A DNA stretch of 10,169 nt from Eggerthellaceae bacterium (GTDB taxonomy: Bacteria > Actinomycetota > Coriobacteriia > Coriobacteriales > Eggerthellaceae). The stretch lies in the NCBI GenBank assembly GCA_003452695.1, contig DMNP01000001.1, positions 1-10,169 on the forward strand, in the 5' to 3' direction. A model generated the notes under the pieces. That model saw only the letters and a program-made list of their open reading frames with translations, did no database searches and was not told the origin of the DNA. This document shows positions 1 through 6,138 of the stretch, one piece after another (position 1 is the first letter of the stretch; the number at the start of each line of letters is the position of its first letter). The translations under genes and the position numbers were made by a program.

Positions 1-516
1 TCGGTGCAGGCCGTCTACGTGCCCGCCGACGACCTTACCGACCCGGCACCGGCCACGACCTTCACCCACCTGGACGCCCGCACGGTTCTGTCCCGCTCCA
101 TTGCCGAGCTGGGCATCTATCCAGCCGTCGACCCGCTGGAGTCGTCGTCGCGCGCGCTCGATCCCGAAATCGTCGGCGAAGAGCACTATCGCGTGGCCGT
201 GGGCATCCAGGAGCTTCTGCAGAACTACAAGGACCTGCAGGACATCATCGCCATTCTGGGCATGGACGAGCTTTCCGAAGACCAGAAGCTCGTCGTTAAC
301 CGTGCGCGCAAGGCGCAGCAGTTCTTCGGTCAGTGCTTCCACGTTGCCGAGCAGTTTACCGGTCTGCCCGGCAAGTACGTGAAGCTCGAAGACACGATTC
401 GCTCCTTTGCCGCCATTCTCGATGGTGAATGCGACGAGATTCCCGAGCAGTGCTTCCGCATGAAGGGCTCCATCGAAGAAGTGTACGCTGCTTACGAAGA
501 ATTGCAGGGTGAATAG
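1..516 (+). CDS. atpD: F-type ATP synthase subunit beta, C-terminal part (5' end outside window)
   Basis: Catalytic beta subunit of F1, which makes ATP from ADP and phosphate at the inner face of the membrane. Only about the last 171 codons are present; the frame is open from base 1, so the P-loop and Walker B segments lie upstream of the window. Recognisable here are the [20 protein letters not shown] stretch after the nucleotide-binding core, the helical segment carrying the DELSEED-type motif (here DELSEDQ, near residue 87 of the fragment), and the conserved [20 protein letters not shown] block and the IEEVY end. Cysteines occupy QCFHVAE and EQCFRM, positions that are usually other residues. 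Stop is TAG at 514-516, two bases before atpC, so the two genes are translationally close and belong to one operon. Identity is certain from family motifs. Confidence 0.97.
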   Translation, partial: SVQAVYVPADDLTDPAPATTFTHLDARTVLSRSIAELGIYPAVDPLESSSRALDPEIVGEEHYRVAVGIQELLQNYKDLQDIIAILGMDELSEDQKLVVNRARKAQQFFGQCFHVAEQFTGLPGKYVKLEDTIRSFAAILDGECDEIPEQCFRMKGSIEEVYAAYEELQGE

Positions 517-518
517 CA

Positions 519-1004
519 ATGGCCTACGAAAAGAGCTTTCGGTGCGTAGTGGCCATCCCGACGCGCGAGCTGTTCTCGGGTGATATCTACTATGCAGACG
601 TGCCCGGCTATGCCGGCCACTATGGCGTGCTGCGCGACCATGAAAGCCTGGTTGCCACGAACCACCAGGGTGGAAAGCTCGTGCTGTGGCTGGACCCGGA
701 AGGCAAGGAAACCAAGAGCTTCCTCATCCACCGCGGCTGCACGCAGATGCTGCACAACCACCTGGCAGTGTTGGGGCGCTTCGGCTGCGAGGCCGATAAC
801 ATCGACGTGAAAAACGTACGGGAAAAGGCCGAAAAGCTCCGTGCGGAAATCGAGGAGCGCAAGAAGCAAATCGAAACCACTCCTGAAGACGCCGACCATC
901 TGGCAGCCGACAAGGCATGGGTGATTACCGAAGAGATTCACCTTAGCTGGTACGAGGCTCAGATTGACTTCGCCGAGCACGGCGCGGAAAGCTATAAGCA
1001 GTAG
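519..1004 (+). CDS. atpC: F-type ATP synthase subunit epsilon, with extended C-terminus
   Basis: Central-stalk subunit of F1 that couples rotation to the beta subunits and can inhibit ATP hydrolysis. The 161 residues begin with a beta-sandwich (FRCVVAIPTRELFSGDIYYADVPG, shown in part: IPTRELFSGD resembles the usual TPERxLFSGE) followed by GHYGVLRDHESLVAT, equivalent to the usual GxxGILPGHAPLLT. The C-terminal helical part (about residues 100-161) is rich in Lys and Glu. The family is commonly 130-140 residues, so this copy carries about 20-30 extra residues, mostly in the helical tail that controls inhibition. ATG at 519 is chosen because it follows the atpD stop by two bases and GCAGGGTG lies upstream within atpD. 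It is the last gene of the operon; a terminator hairpin follows at 1057. Confidence 0.93.
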   Translation: MAYEKSFRCVVAIPTRELFSGDIYYADVPGYAGHYGVLRDHESLVATNHQGGKLVLWLDPEGKETKSFLIHRGCTQMLHNHLAVLGRFGCEADNIDVKNVREKAEKLRAEIEERKKQIETTPEDADHLAADKAWVITEEIHLSWYEAQIDFAEHGAESYKQ

Positions 1005-1056
1005 AAGCACCTCTCGCGTTCACGCGATGCCGCAAGCGTCGCACACGAGACACCTG

Positions 1057-1081
1057 GGGGCCGCCGATGGGCGGCCCCTTT
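1057..1081 (+). terminator. Intrinsic terminator of the ATP synthase operon
   Basis: A perfect 9-bp GC-only stem (1057-1065 GGGGCCGCC with 1070-1078 GGCGGCCCC) closes a 4-base loop and is followed by TTTG. It sits 52 bases after the atpC stop. The T tract is short, so termination may be only partly Rho-independent. Confidence 0.75.
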
Positions 1082-1098
1082 GCTGAACTGCGCTGCAA

Positions 1099-1154
1099 GC
1101 TGAATCGTTGGGGACGTACTCCGCATATGCGGAGTACGTCCCCAACGATTCAGC
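1099..1154. repeat. Perfect 56-nt palindrome, REP-like
   Basis: Bases 1099-1126 and 1127-1154 are exact reverse complements, with no loop bases in between. The centre contains GGAGTACGTCCCC and its complement, i.e. a GGGGAC...GTCCCC signature like that seen in many repetitive extragenic palindromes. It lies between two back-to-back terminators of convergent genes. There is no start codon context or open frame that explains it. The REP assignment is inference; whether the genome holds more copies cannot be seen here. Confidence 0.85.
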
Positions 1155-1190
1155 GAAAAAATGGGGGAGCGCGATATCGCGTTCCCCCAT
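1155..1190 (-). terminator. Intrinsic terminator of the FIST-domain gene
   Basis: Bases 1161-1190 form a 15-bp stem with one mismatch (ATGGGGGAGCGCGAT against ATCGCGTTCCCCCAT). On the minus strand the stem is followed directly by six T (bases 1161-1156). This is a classic Rho-independent terminator, 117 bases beyond the stop of the minus-strand gene at 1307. Confidence 0.85.
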
Positions 1191-1306
1191 GGGGTGCTTG
1201 CCGTTTGCTGGCCGGCAATTCTGGCGAAGCGGGTTCGTGTTGCATCGGACGCGCGTCTACGCGATGACCCCTTGCCGTCGTACCCGAGAAATTCGCAAGT
1301 AACGTG

Positions 1307-2485
1307 CTAGCCCAGAGCGGTGAAGGACAGCATCAGGCCGCCGGTGGCGTTCAGGCCATCCTGTTCGAAGCCGTATTCGCCGAACGTGAATTCAGCCAGG
1401 AAGGGCACGCCGTCGGCTTCGGCTATGAAGGCGTCGGCCACTTCGCCGATGCGGTCCGCGATGGCCGCGCGCCGGCCGCCGCAGTGCACGTAGAAATAGG
1501 CGGCGGGCTTGCCCAGGCCGTCCTTTTCGCGATTGGCCTTCAGCTCGCCCGACGTCTTGGCAACCGATCCCACCAGCACGTCCACATCGCCGTCCATCAT
1601 GATGACCGCGGTCTTTTCCACGACCTTCGCGCCCACGGCAATGGAGTGGTCGTCGTTGCCGTTCATGGGGTGACGAATGGCAACCAAATCGCCCAGACGG
1701 TCTTTCACGCCCAGCGGCGCTACAATCGATTCGCTCAGCAGCGGCGCGCCGATCAGGCCGTTCACGTCCATTCCACGCCACTCGGCATACACGTCCAGCG
1801 CAGGCTTGCCGTCGATTTCGGCGATGTTGCGGTCGCCGTTCATCTTGGTGACCACGCCAAACTTGTCGGTTTCGGCGTATGCGCCCGTGAACTTGTTCGT
1901 GAACGGCGTGTCGGTATAGAAGAACGCGACGACGCACCCATCGGCGAATGCGTCGGTGCCGGAATACAGCATCCAATTGCCCTCGATGGTGTTGTCGGCC
2001 GCCGAACCGCCGAAGAACGGCACGCGCCCGATAACGTCGGTCACGCCCTTGATGTAGTACTCTTCCTCGGCCGGCGATGCCGCCATGTACCAATAGTCGG
2101 GTGGGCAGTCCTTGCCGGCTGCTTCCATTGCGGCTTTTGCCAGGTTCTTGCCGACGCAACGCGCGCAATGGTCGGAACCTGCCGCCGCTCCTGCCGTGCC
2201 TACGACCACATCGTCGCCGCCGAGCGCCAAAATTCCCACGAACGGATCGTCTCCGCCCACGAATCCTTCGGGTGTGATAATGCCCGTGAACGAGGTATTG
2301 CCAAGCACCGGCACGCCGGGCAGCTCGGCCGCTATGGCGCCGAGCAATTCCTTGGAATCGTAATCGCAGCTGCCATATGCCATGGCCACCTTGGCGTCGG
2401 CAATGCCGGCCTTAATCTTGGCGGCGACTTCGCGCCCAGCGTCGGACGCAGCTGCGGCGGTGGATGTAGCGACGAAACTTTGCAT
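1307..2485 (-). CDS. FIST N and FIST C domain protein (small-ligand sensory protein)
   Basis: 392 residues that fit the FIST_N plus FIST_C architecture throughout. In other bacteria FIST domains are sensory modules thought to bind small ligands such as amino acids, often linked to signal-transduction proteins; here they stand alone. Landmarks: AYGSCDYDSKELL (about 36-48), LGNTSFTG (61-68, equivalent to the usual GCSTAGE), GGSAADN (159-165, equivalent to GGLAGDG), FYVHCGGRR (331-339, the C-terminal CxGR signature) and FTFGEYGF with GLNATGG near the end. No signal peptide or membrane helix, so cytoplasmic. ATG at 2485 is supported by GGAAGGAAG a few bases upstream. It stands as a single gene with its own terminator at 1155-1190. 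The ligand is unknown. Confidence 0.88.
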   Translation of the reverse strand: MQSFVATSTAAAASDAGREVAAKIKAGIADAKVAMAYGSCDYDSKELLGAIAAELPGVPVLGNTSFTGIITPEGFVGGDDPFVGILALGGDDVVVGTAGAAAGSDHCARCVGKNLAKAAMEAAGKDCPPDYWYMAASPAEEEYYIKGVTDVIGRVPFFGGSAADNTIEGNWMLYSGTDAFADGCVVAFFYTDTPFTNKFTGAYAETDKFGVVTKMNGDRNIAEIDGKPALDVYAEWRGMDVNGLIGAPLLSESIVAPLGVKDRLGDLVAIRHPMNGNDDHSIAVGAKVVEKTAVIMMDGDVDVLVGSVAKTSGELKANREKDGLGKPAAYFYVHCGGRRAAIADRIGEVADAFIAEADGVPFLAEFTFGEYGFEQDGLNATGGLMLSFTALG

Positions 2486-2525
2486 GAGAAACTTCCTTCC
2501 TACGAAACCAACCTTGCTGGCTCGC

Positions 2526-2554
2526 AGGCGATGGCCTCATCCAGGCCGTCGCCT
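2526..2554. other. 12-bp hairpin upstream of the FIST gene
   Basis: AGGCGATGGCCT (2526-2537) pairs with AGGCCGTCGCCT (2543-2554) around a 5-base loop, with a single G-U pair on one strand. It lies about 40 bases before the FIST start codon, so it would be in the mRNA leader if transcription starts upstream. Neither side has a T tract, so it is not an intrinsic terminator. The rest of the 439-base gap (2486-2924) holds the repeat and dyad listed separately and no convincing gene. Confidence 0.45.
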
Positions 2555-2628
2555 AGTGAACCCGATGCGTTTTTGCGCATCAGCAACAGCATACTCGTTT
2601 TCCCGCGCGTGGCAATCCAGATATTTCG

Positions 2629-2668
2629 CTTCCGCCTGTGGCTTGCTTCACTTCCGCCCGTGGTTTGC
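2629..2668. repeat. Two-copy direct repeat, 22-bp period
   Basis: CTTCCGCCTGTGGCTTGC at 2629-2646 recurs as CTTCCGCCCGTGGTTTGC at 2651-2668 with two differences. The period is about two helical turns, which would suit side-by-side protein binding between the two divergent genes. Function is unknown. Confidence 0.5.
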
Positions 2669-2776
2669 CGCGGCTTGGCCAGCAGGCTCGCCCCAGCCAG
2701 ACAGTTGCCAGTTGCTTTTCACGGTTCGGCCAGCGCCGGGCACGAAGCGCGCGTTGTGGGTGAACGGGGCCTGCCG

Positions 2777-2794
2777 TGATAAGTAACGTTATCA
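2777..2794. promoter_or_regulatory. Candidate operator dyad upstream of the secreted-protein gene
   Basis: TGATAA at 2777 and TTATCA ending at 2794 are exact inverted repeats around GTAACG, and the nested TAACGTTA (2784-2791) is itself palindromic. The site is AT-rich inside GC-rich surroundings and lies 130 bases before the start at 2925. It resembles binding sites of small dimeric repressors. No regulator gene is adjacent, so this is inference. Confidence 0.35.
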
Positions 2795-2924
2795 GGTGAA
2801 TGCCTGGCTGCGTCGCTCCCGAGTTTCGTATTTGCGGTGCTGCGTGTTACGATGGCAATCATCAAGGTAAGCGGTGTTCGCTCGGCGTAATGTTCGCCGG
2901 CGCTTCAACGTGAAAGGGGTCGCT

Positions 2925-3839
2925 ATGAATCCTTCGAATGAATGCTGTGCTCGGGCGCGCGTGGTCGTCTTATGCGCGGTTTGCACATGCGTGCTGGCGC
3001 TTGCATGTTTTTCGGCGCTGCAGCCTGTCCAGGCGTTTGCGACGCAGGATTCAAGCAGCCCTTTCACAGTGGGATCGATGGTGTCGGCGCAAGATGAAGG
3101 CTCGGTCGGATCGAAGACGGCAAAAGCGAGCACACCCACTTTGTACGAGCGTTACCGTTCGGTGCTCTTGCGCGCGAAGAACGCGACGGGCGAATTCAAG
3201 GGGCTGGACTACGATTGGGGTTCGTACAAGGCCGAATACATCCTGCGCGACATCGACAAGAACGGCACGCCCGAGCTGCTGGTGCATGCCTACACCATTC
3301 AATACGACCGCGTGTGGCGCGTGTACACCGTGAAAAACGGCAAGGTGAAGAAGCTCGGAAACATCGGGACCATGTCGTGGCCCTACGCTGCTCCGAGCGG
3401 ATTGTACTTCAACACGTGGCACGCCAATGGCGGCGGCATCTTCAAGCTGTCGTTGAAGGGAACGAGGCTGGTCACGACTACTGCGCTTGCCGCCAGCGAG
3501 GATTGGAACGCGCTGAACAACAAGCTTGCCCAGCTGAAAGCCAAGAGTATTGAGGCCACGCCCGTAACGAATCTCGCTCCCCTTCGGAAGGCAAAATACA
3601 ACATTGCAAAGGCAAAGGCGAAGCTGAAGGCCATCGGCTATTCCACCGGCAAAGCAAAGAAGCCGGCTGTGCGTCTAACCTACAACGGAAAGAAGCTGTA
3701 CCAGGGAACCGACTATGCCGTAAGCTATTGCGACGACGCAAAATACGTCGTCGTCAAGGGCAAAGGAGCATTCAAAGGTAGGAAGAAAGTTCCCATCACG
3801 CTGACTCTGCTTACGATTAGGGTTGGCCAGTCGTCTTAA
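2925..3839 (+). CDS. Secreted protein with calcium-loop motif and C-terminal beta module
   Basis: Not a named family that I recognise as a whole. ATG at 2925 is preferred over the in-frame ATG at 2874 because AAAGGGG lies at the right distance and the product then starts with a signal peptide: charged N-terminus, hydrophobic stretch (about 13-31) and a likely signal peptidase I site after AFA (37-39). The 304-residue precursor continues with a Ser-rich linker, then a domain with RDIDKNGTPELLV (108-120), whose D109, D111, N113 and E117 match an EF-hand-like calcium loop, followed by VWRVYTVKNGKVKKLG. The end (about 249-294) carries LTYNGKKLYQGTDYAVSY and VVVKGKGAFKG, like beta modules that are often repeated in surface proteins of Coriobacteria and Firmicutes; only one copy is present. 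Probably extracellular or cell-wall associated. No terminator is clear in the 110 bases after it, only a short CGCTTTTAAAGCG dyad at 3886. Confidence 0.72.
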   Translation: MNPSNECCARARVVVLCAVCTCVLALACFSALQPVQAFATQDSSSPFTVGSMVSAQDEGSVGSKTAKASTPTLYERYRSVLLRAKNATGEFKGLDYDWGSYKAEYILRDIDKNGTPELLVHAYTIQYDRVWRVYTVKNGKVKKLGNIGTMSWPYAAPSGLYFNTWHANGGGIFKLSLKGTRLVTTTALAASEDWNALNNKLAQLKAKSIEATPVTNLAPLRKAKYNIAKAKAKLKAIGYSTGKAKKPAVRLTYNGKKLYQGTDYAVSYCDDAKYVVVKGKGAFKGRKKVPITLTLLTIRVGQSS

Positions 3840-3949
3840 CCTACCAGGACAGCCGATTACGGTGTGTGTAAATTGAAGGCCGCAGCGCTTTTAAAGCGAG
3901 GGCTGGAACTCTGAAACAGAAGTTTGATTGACGTAGTTCGGGCCGTTTA

Positions 3950-4243
3950 TCAGGCAAGCTCCCAGGGAGCGATAGCCGCGCATGTAGTCATGTTCAGCGA
4001 ATCCACTCCGTGGGCCATGGGAATGCAGACGGTGCAGTCACAGGCCGCGATGGTGCTGTTGCCAGGCCATTGCCTTCTGTTCCGAGCACGAGTGCCAGGC
4101 GCTCGGCTTTGCGAAGGCGCGGGTCGCGCAATGCAAGGACGACGGCGGTGAAGCCCTGTTCGCGCATGTCGGAAATTAGGCCGGGCGCCCAGGTGCGTTC
4201 GCCTTCGATGCGTGCCCAGGGCACCTGGAAGACTGCCCCCCAT
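3950..4243 (-). pseudogene. Frameshifted 3' fragment of a SPOUT RNA methyltransferase gene
   Basis: This stretch is clearly homologous (roughly four of five bases by eye) to the last third of the intact methyltransferase gene at 7250-8086, in the same orientation, ending with the same TGGGAGCTTGCCTGA end codons. It corresponds to residues about 176-278 of the intact protein. One frame reads MREQGF...LALVLGTEGNGL (SPOUT motif 2); a single-base loss near 4060 shifts to another frame that reads IPMAHGVDSLN (motif 3) and ends PWELA. An extra G in the run after the ATG at 4241-4243 is a second frame break. Motif 1 and everything N-terminal are missing, so no active enzyme can be made. A 33-base run identical to the intact gene spans motif 3 (3992-4024 and 7292-7324). 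It also lacks 21 bases present in the intact gene, between GTCGCGCA repeats. Confidence 0.88.
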
Positions 4244-4282
4244 GCCCCCCGACCTGCCCCGGCCCAGAGCTTGATACTTATT

Positions 4283-4297
4283 GACTCTGTTAGAGTC
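4283..4297. promoter_or_regulatory. Orphan operator-like dyad
   Basis: GACTCT (4283-4288) and AGAGTC (4292-4297) are perfect inverted repeats around GTT, preceded by TACTTATT. Short AT-rich dyads of this kind are typical sites of TetR- or MerR-type regulators. TTGACT overlaps the left half and could be a -35 hexamer. No regulator or regulated gene lies beside it, so it may be a relic. Confidence 0.3.
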
Positions 4298-4490
4298 GGG
4301 CGATTTTCGCCGCTAATTTAATCTGGCGCTCGCTGAGTAGTTGAAGGGTGCAGGTTCCTCAGAGCATCGTTCCGCAAAGAGGAGAAGGGGTTGCTGGAAG
4401 CTTTTTCGTTGCGATTAAAGGAGTCAAGCCATCGCAACTATGGCTTTACCTATAGCTCGGTTTGTTGCGGGGCATTGGTTGTAATGGCAC

Positions 4491-4730
4491 TATACGGTAC
4501 TGTACGGAAGCCGAATGATTCCGCAACGAGGCTCGCGGCAGGATATGGCAATGTACGGAGGGGTTCACGCCATGAAACCTCTAAATACGGAATAATGTGG
4601 CAGGATATTGCCTTGTATGGCAGGAAAACGGGCCATCTTCTACCGTACAACGGCGCATTGTGCCACGGCTGGGATATGGAGCCCTCTGGGATTCCGTACA
4701 CGCCCCAACTATGTCGCCGGATTCCGTACA
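4491..4730. repeat. Cluster of TACGG/CCGTA short motifs
   Basis: TACGG starts at 4493, 4503, 4554 and 4586; its complement CCGTA starts at 4643, 4694 and 4724; the variant TATGG starts at 4544, 4616 and 4674. The last two CCGTA copies share the longer ATTCCGTACA, and 4501-4508 gives TGTACGGA in the opposite sense. Successive gaps are 10, 41, 10, 32, 30, 27, 31, 20 and 30, mostly near multiples of a helical turn. The motifs fall in more than one reading frame, so they are not explained by a protein repeat. Function unknown. Confidence 0.5.
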
Positions 4731-4864
4731 TGCGACTATCGCGGATTTTCAGGCGTCACTCGCAGTGCCGTCCAGCGCATTGCTCTGCTGTCTTCTGGTC
4801 ATATTCGCCAAGCGAGGGTTGTAGGAAGAGAATGTAAATCAGTGTCCATCAGGAAATTCCTACA

Positions 4865-5842
4865 TTACGCGATACCAATTTCCCGTCTTAAAGCAAGGTT
4901 CTTCTCGGCCCAGCCATCAGGTTTCCGAATTCGACGGCCAAGATGGCGGGCAACCTGCTTCATGGCAATCTCGAACGAATCCGGATTAGCAAGACGCCGC
5001 TTGTCCACAACCACGATCTTCCATCCCAACGCGCCGAGCGCATCGAGACGGCGTCTATCGCGAATTGGGTCAGGATGCTCTTTTTCTCCAAAATACTCGA
5101 TGCCCACTTTTTCATCGACCCAACATAGGTCGATTTCAAAATGCCCTTGTTCTGCGAGATGCGCGTATCGGCCCGGATTAACTTCGTAATTGAAAACGGG
5201 CTTAGCAAATCCGTGCCCCCCTTTGTGCAGAGGCAGACAGACGAGCACATGGGTTTTTGTTTCCATGGGCGATGCCGAGCGGTCTTCGACGTAGACAAGG
5301 GCCTTTTTTGCCTTGCCCGCTCCGTATATCTTTTCTCCCGTATCGAGATAGCGAGCGATTCGTTCGCGGGTGGTTAACGACTTACGGTGCATGATTTCTT
5401 TCGTATCCGGATCGAGGTAGTACTTGCTGCATAGATTCGATCCGAGAACTACGAGCTGGGCCATGGTCAGGTATTGCGACATCTGAACATAAGCCAGTTC
5501 TGGGCAGGATATGAAGATTTTCTCGCCAAGTTTTCTGAAAGAACCGGGAGGCAATGTGGTACTGCACGATCGCGTGGTGAAGAGGTCAGCATGTCTGTGT
5601 CTCTCTTTGCCAGGTACGAGCGACTCGATAGGGCCCGATCCAAATCCAGGATATGAAAGGTTAAGTCCTCGTAGGACTGCCTTGGTGGCAACTGCCCGTG
5701 AAAGGGGGTTCTCGTCGCATTCGTATGCAGCATCTTGCAATGATGGGTCGAGCGTAAGATAGTAGCTGCATGCGGTATTATGCGAGAGAATCGCTACGCT
5801 TTGCTGCTGATTAAGCGGCGATATGTCATATGCTTTGGCCAT
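4865..5842 (-). CDS. AbiEi-like protein with C-terminal DUF559/Vsr-like nuclease domain
   Basis: 325 residues. The C-terminal third matches the DUF559/Vsr-type PD-(D/E)XK pattern: SPMETKT (191-197, a conserved early Glu), NYEVNPG, then FEIDLCW (235-241) with D238, VGIEYFGEKEH (246-256) with E249 and H256, RDRRRLDALGALGWKIVVV (261-279), the usual Arg/Asp helix and last strand. The N-terminal 180 residues are not clearly assigned; the layout resembles actinobacterial AbiEi-like proteins fused to such a domain, so a DNA-binding or regulatory role is possible. No membrane or signal segment, so cytoplasmic. There is no Shine-Dalgarno before ATG 5842, but a TATGCT box ends 6 bases upstream, pointing to a leaderless mRNA. 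Composition is less GC-rich than neighbours, suggesting transfer. No AbiEii-type toxin partner lies beside it. A defence role is inference. Confidence 0.65.
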   Translation of the reverse strand: MAKAYDISPLNQQQSVAILSHNTACSYYLTLDPSLQDAAYECDENPLSRAVATKAVLRGLNLSYPGFGSGPIESLVPGKERHRHADLFTTRSCSTTLPPGSFRKLGEKIFISCPELAYVQMSQYLTMAQLVVLGSNLCSKYYLDPDTKEIMHRKSLTTRERIARYLDTGEKIYGAGKAKKALVYVEDRSASPMETKTHVLVCLPLHKGGHGFAKPVFNYEVNPGRYAHLAEQGHFEIDLCWVDEKVGIEYFGEKEHPDPIRDRRRLDALGALGWKIVVVDKRRLANPDSFEIAMKQVARHLGRRIRKPDGWAEKNLALRREIGIA

Positions 5843-5848
5843 GGGGAA

Positions 5849-5854
5849 AGCATA
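5849..5854 (-). promoter_or_regulatory. Candidate -10 box of a leaderless promoter for the nuclease-like gene
   Basis: On the minus strand TATGCT ends six bases before the ATG at 5842, so transcription would begin at or next to the start codon. This fits the absence of a ribosome-binding site. No good -35 hexamer is visible 16-18 bases upstream. Confidence 0.35.
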
Positions 5855-6074
5855 GCAATTAAAACTTGCCGTGCAGTACTCCCGCCATCTTGTCCCAAGC
5901 AGAAATAACCAACAAAGATATGCCCAAATGCTTGCATGAATATAACAAGGAATCGCTGCGTCTTGCCCTACGTGCGAAATCGCCTTCTATAGGTTCCGGT
6001 CGGATTGTCGCTCTGTTGCCTGCGCCTTGCTTCACGGCCGGGACCTTAGCGGAAACCTCCTTGTGATTGGACGC

Positions 6075-6116
6075 CTGGGCTTTCAGGCAGGGCGACTGCC
6101 CGCGAGGAGAGCCCAG
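6075..6116. other. Nested inverted repeat downstream of the flavodoxin gene
   Basis: CTGGGCT (6075-6081) pairs with AGCCCAG (6110-6116), enclosing GGCAG (6086-6090) paired with CTGCC (6096-6100). It lies 23 bases beyond the stop of the minus-strand flavodoxin gene and could mark its 3' end, but no T tract follows on the minus strand. The remainder of 5843-6138 shows no gene I can support. Confidence 0.35.
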
Positions 6117-6138
6117 CCACTTCGCAGAGGCAAAGCGG

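Larger units (their letters stand above)
4244..4864. other. Gene-poor region, AT-richer than its neighbours
   Basis: No open frame here has a ribosome site and a recognisable product. The longest plus frame (4391-4837) and the minus frame (4450-4731) have atypical composition and no familiar motif. What can be seen is an operator-like dyad at 4283-4297, a cluster of TACGG/CCGTA motifs at 4491-4730, and an 8-bp inverted repeat TGTAGGAA/TTCCTACA (4820-4827 and 4857-4864) ending exactly at the stop codon of the nuclease-like gene. The composition suggests acquired or decayed DNA. Confidence 0.5.

Noticed and set aside
1304..2779. 491-codon open frame on the plus strand opposite the FIST gene
   Set aside because: It is the GC-driven shadow of a well-recognised minus-strand protein; its product is rich in His, Val and Gly without motifs, and it has no ribosome site.
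2874..2876. ATG as start of the secreted-protein gene
   Set aside because: It would add an Arg-rich stretch before the signal peptide; AAAGGGG favours the ATG at 2925.
4491..4730. CRISPR array
   Set aside because: The repeated units are only about 5-10 bases, change orientation and have irregular spacing; no cas gene is present.
4391..4837. 148-codon plus-strand frame with recurring YG and PY pairs
   Set aside because: The pairs come from the TACGG/CCGTA DNA motifs; there is no ribosome site and the composition is atypical of a protein.
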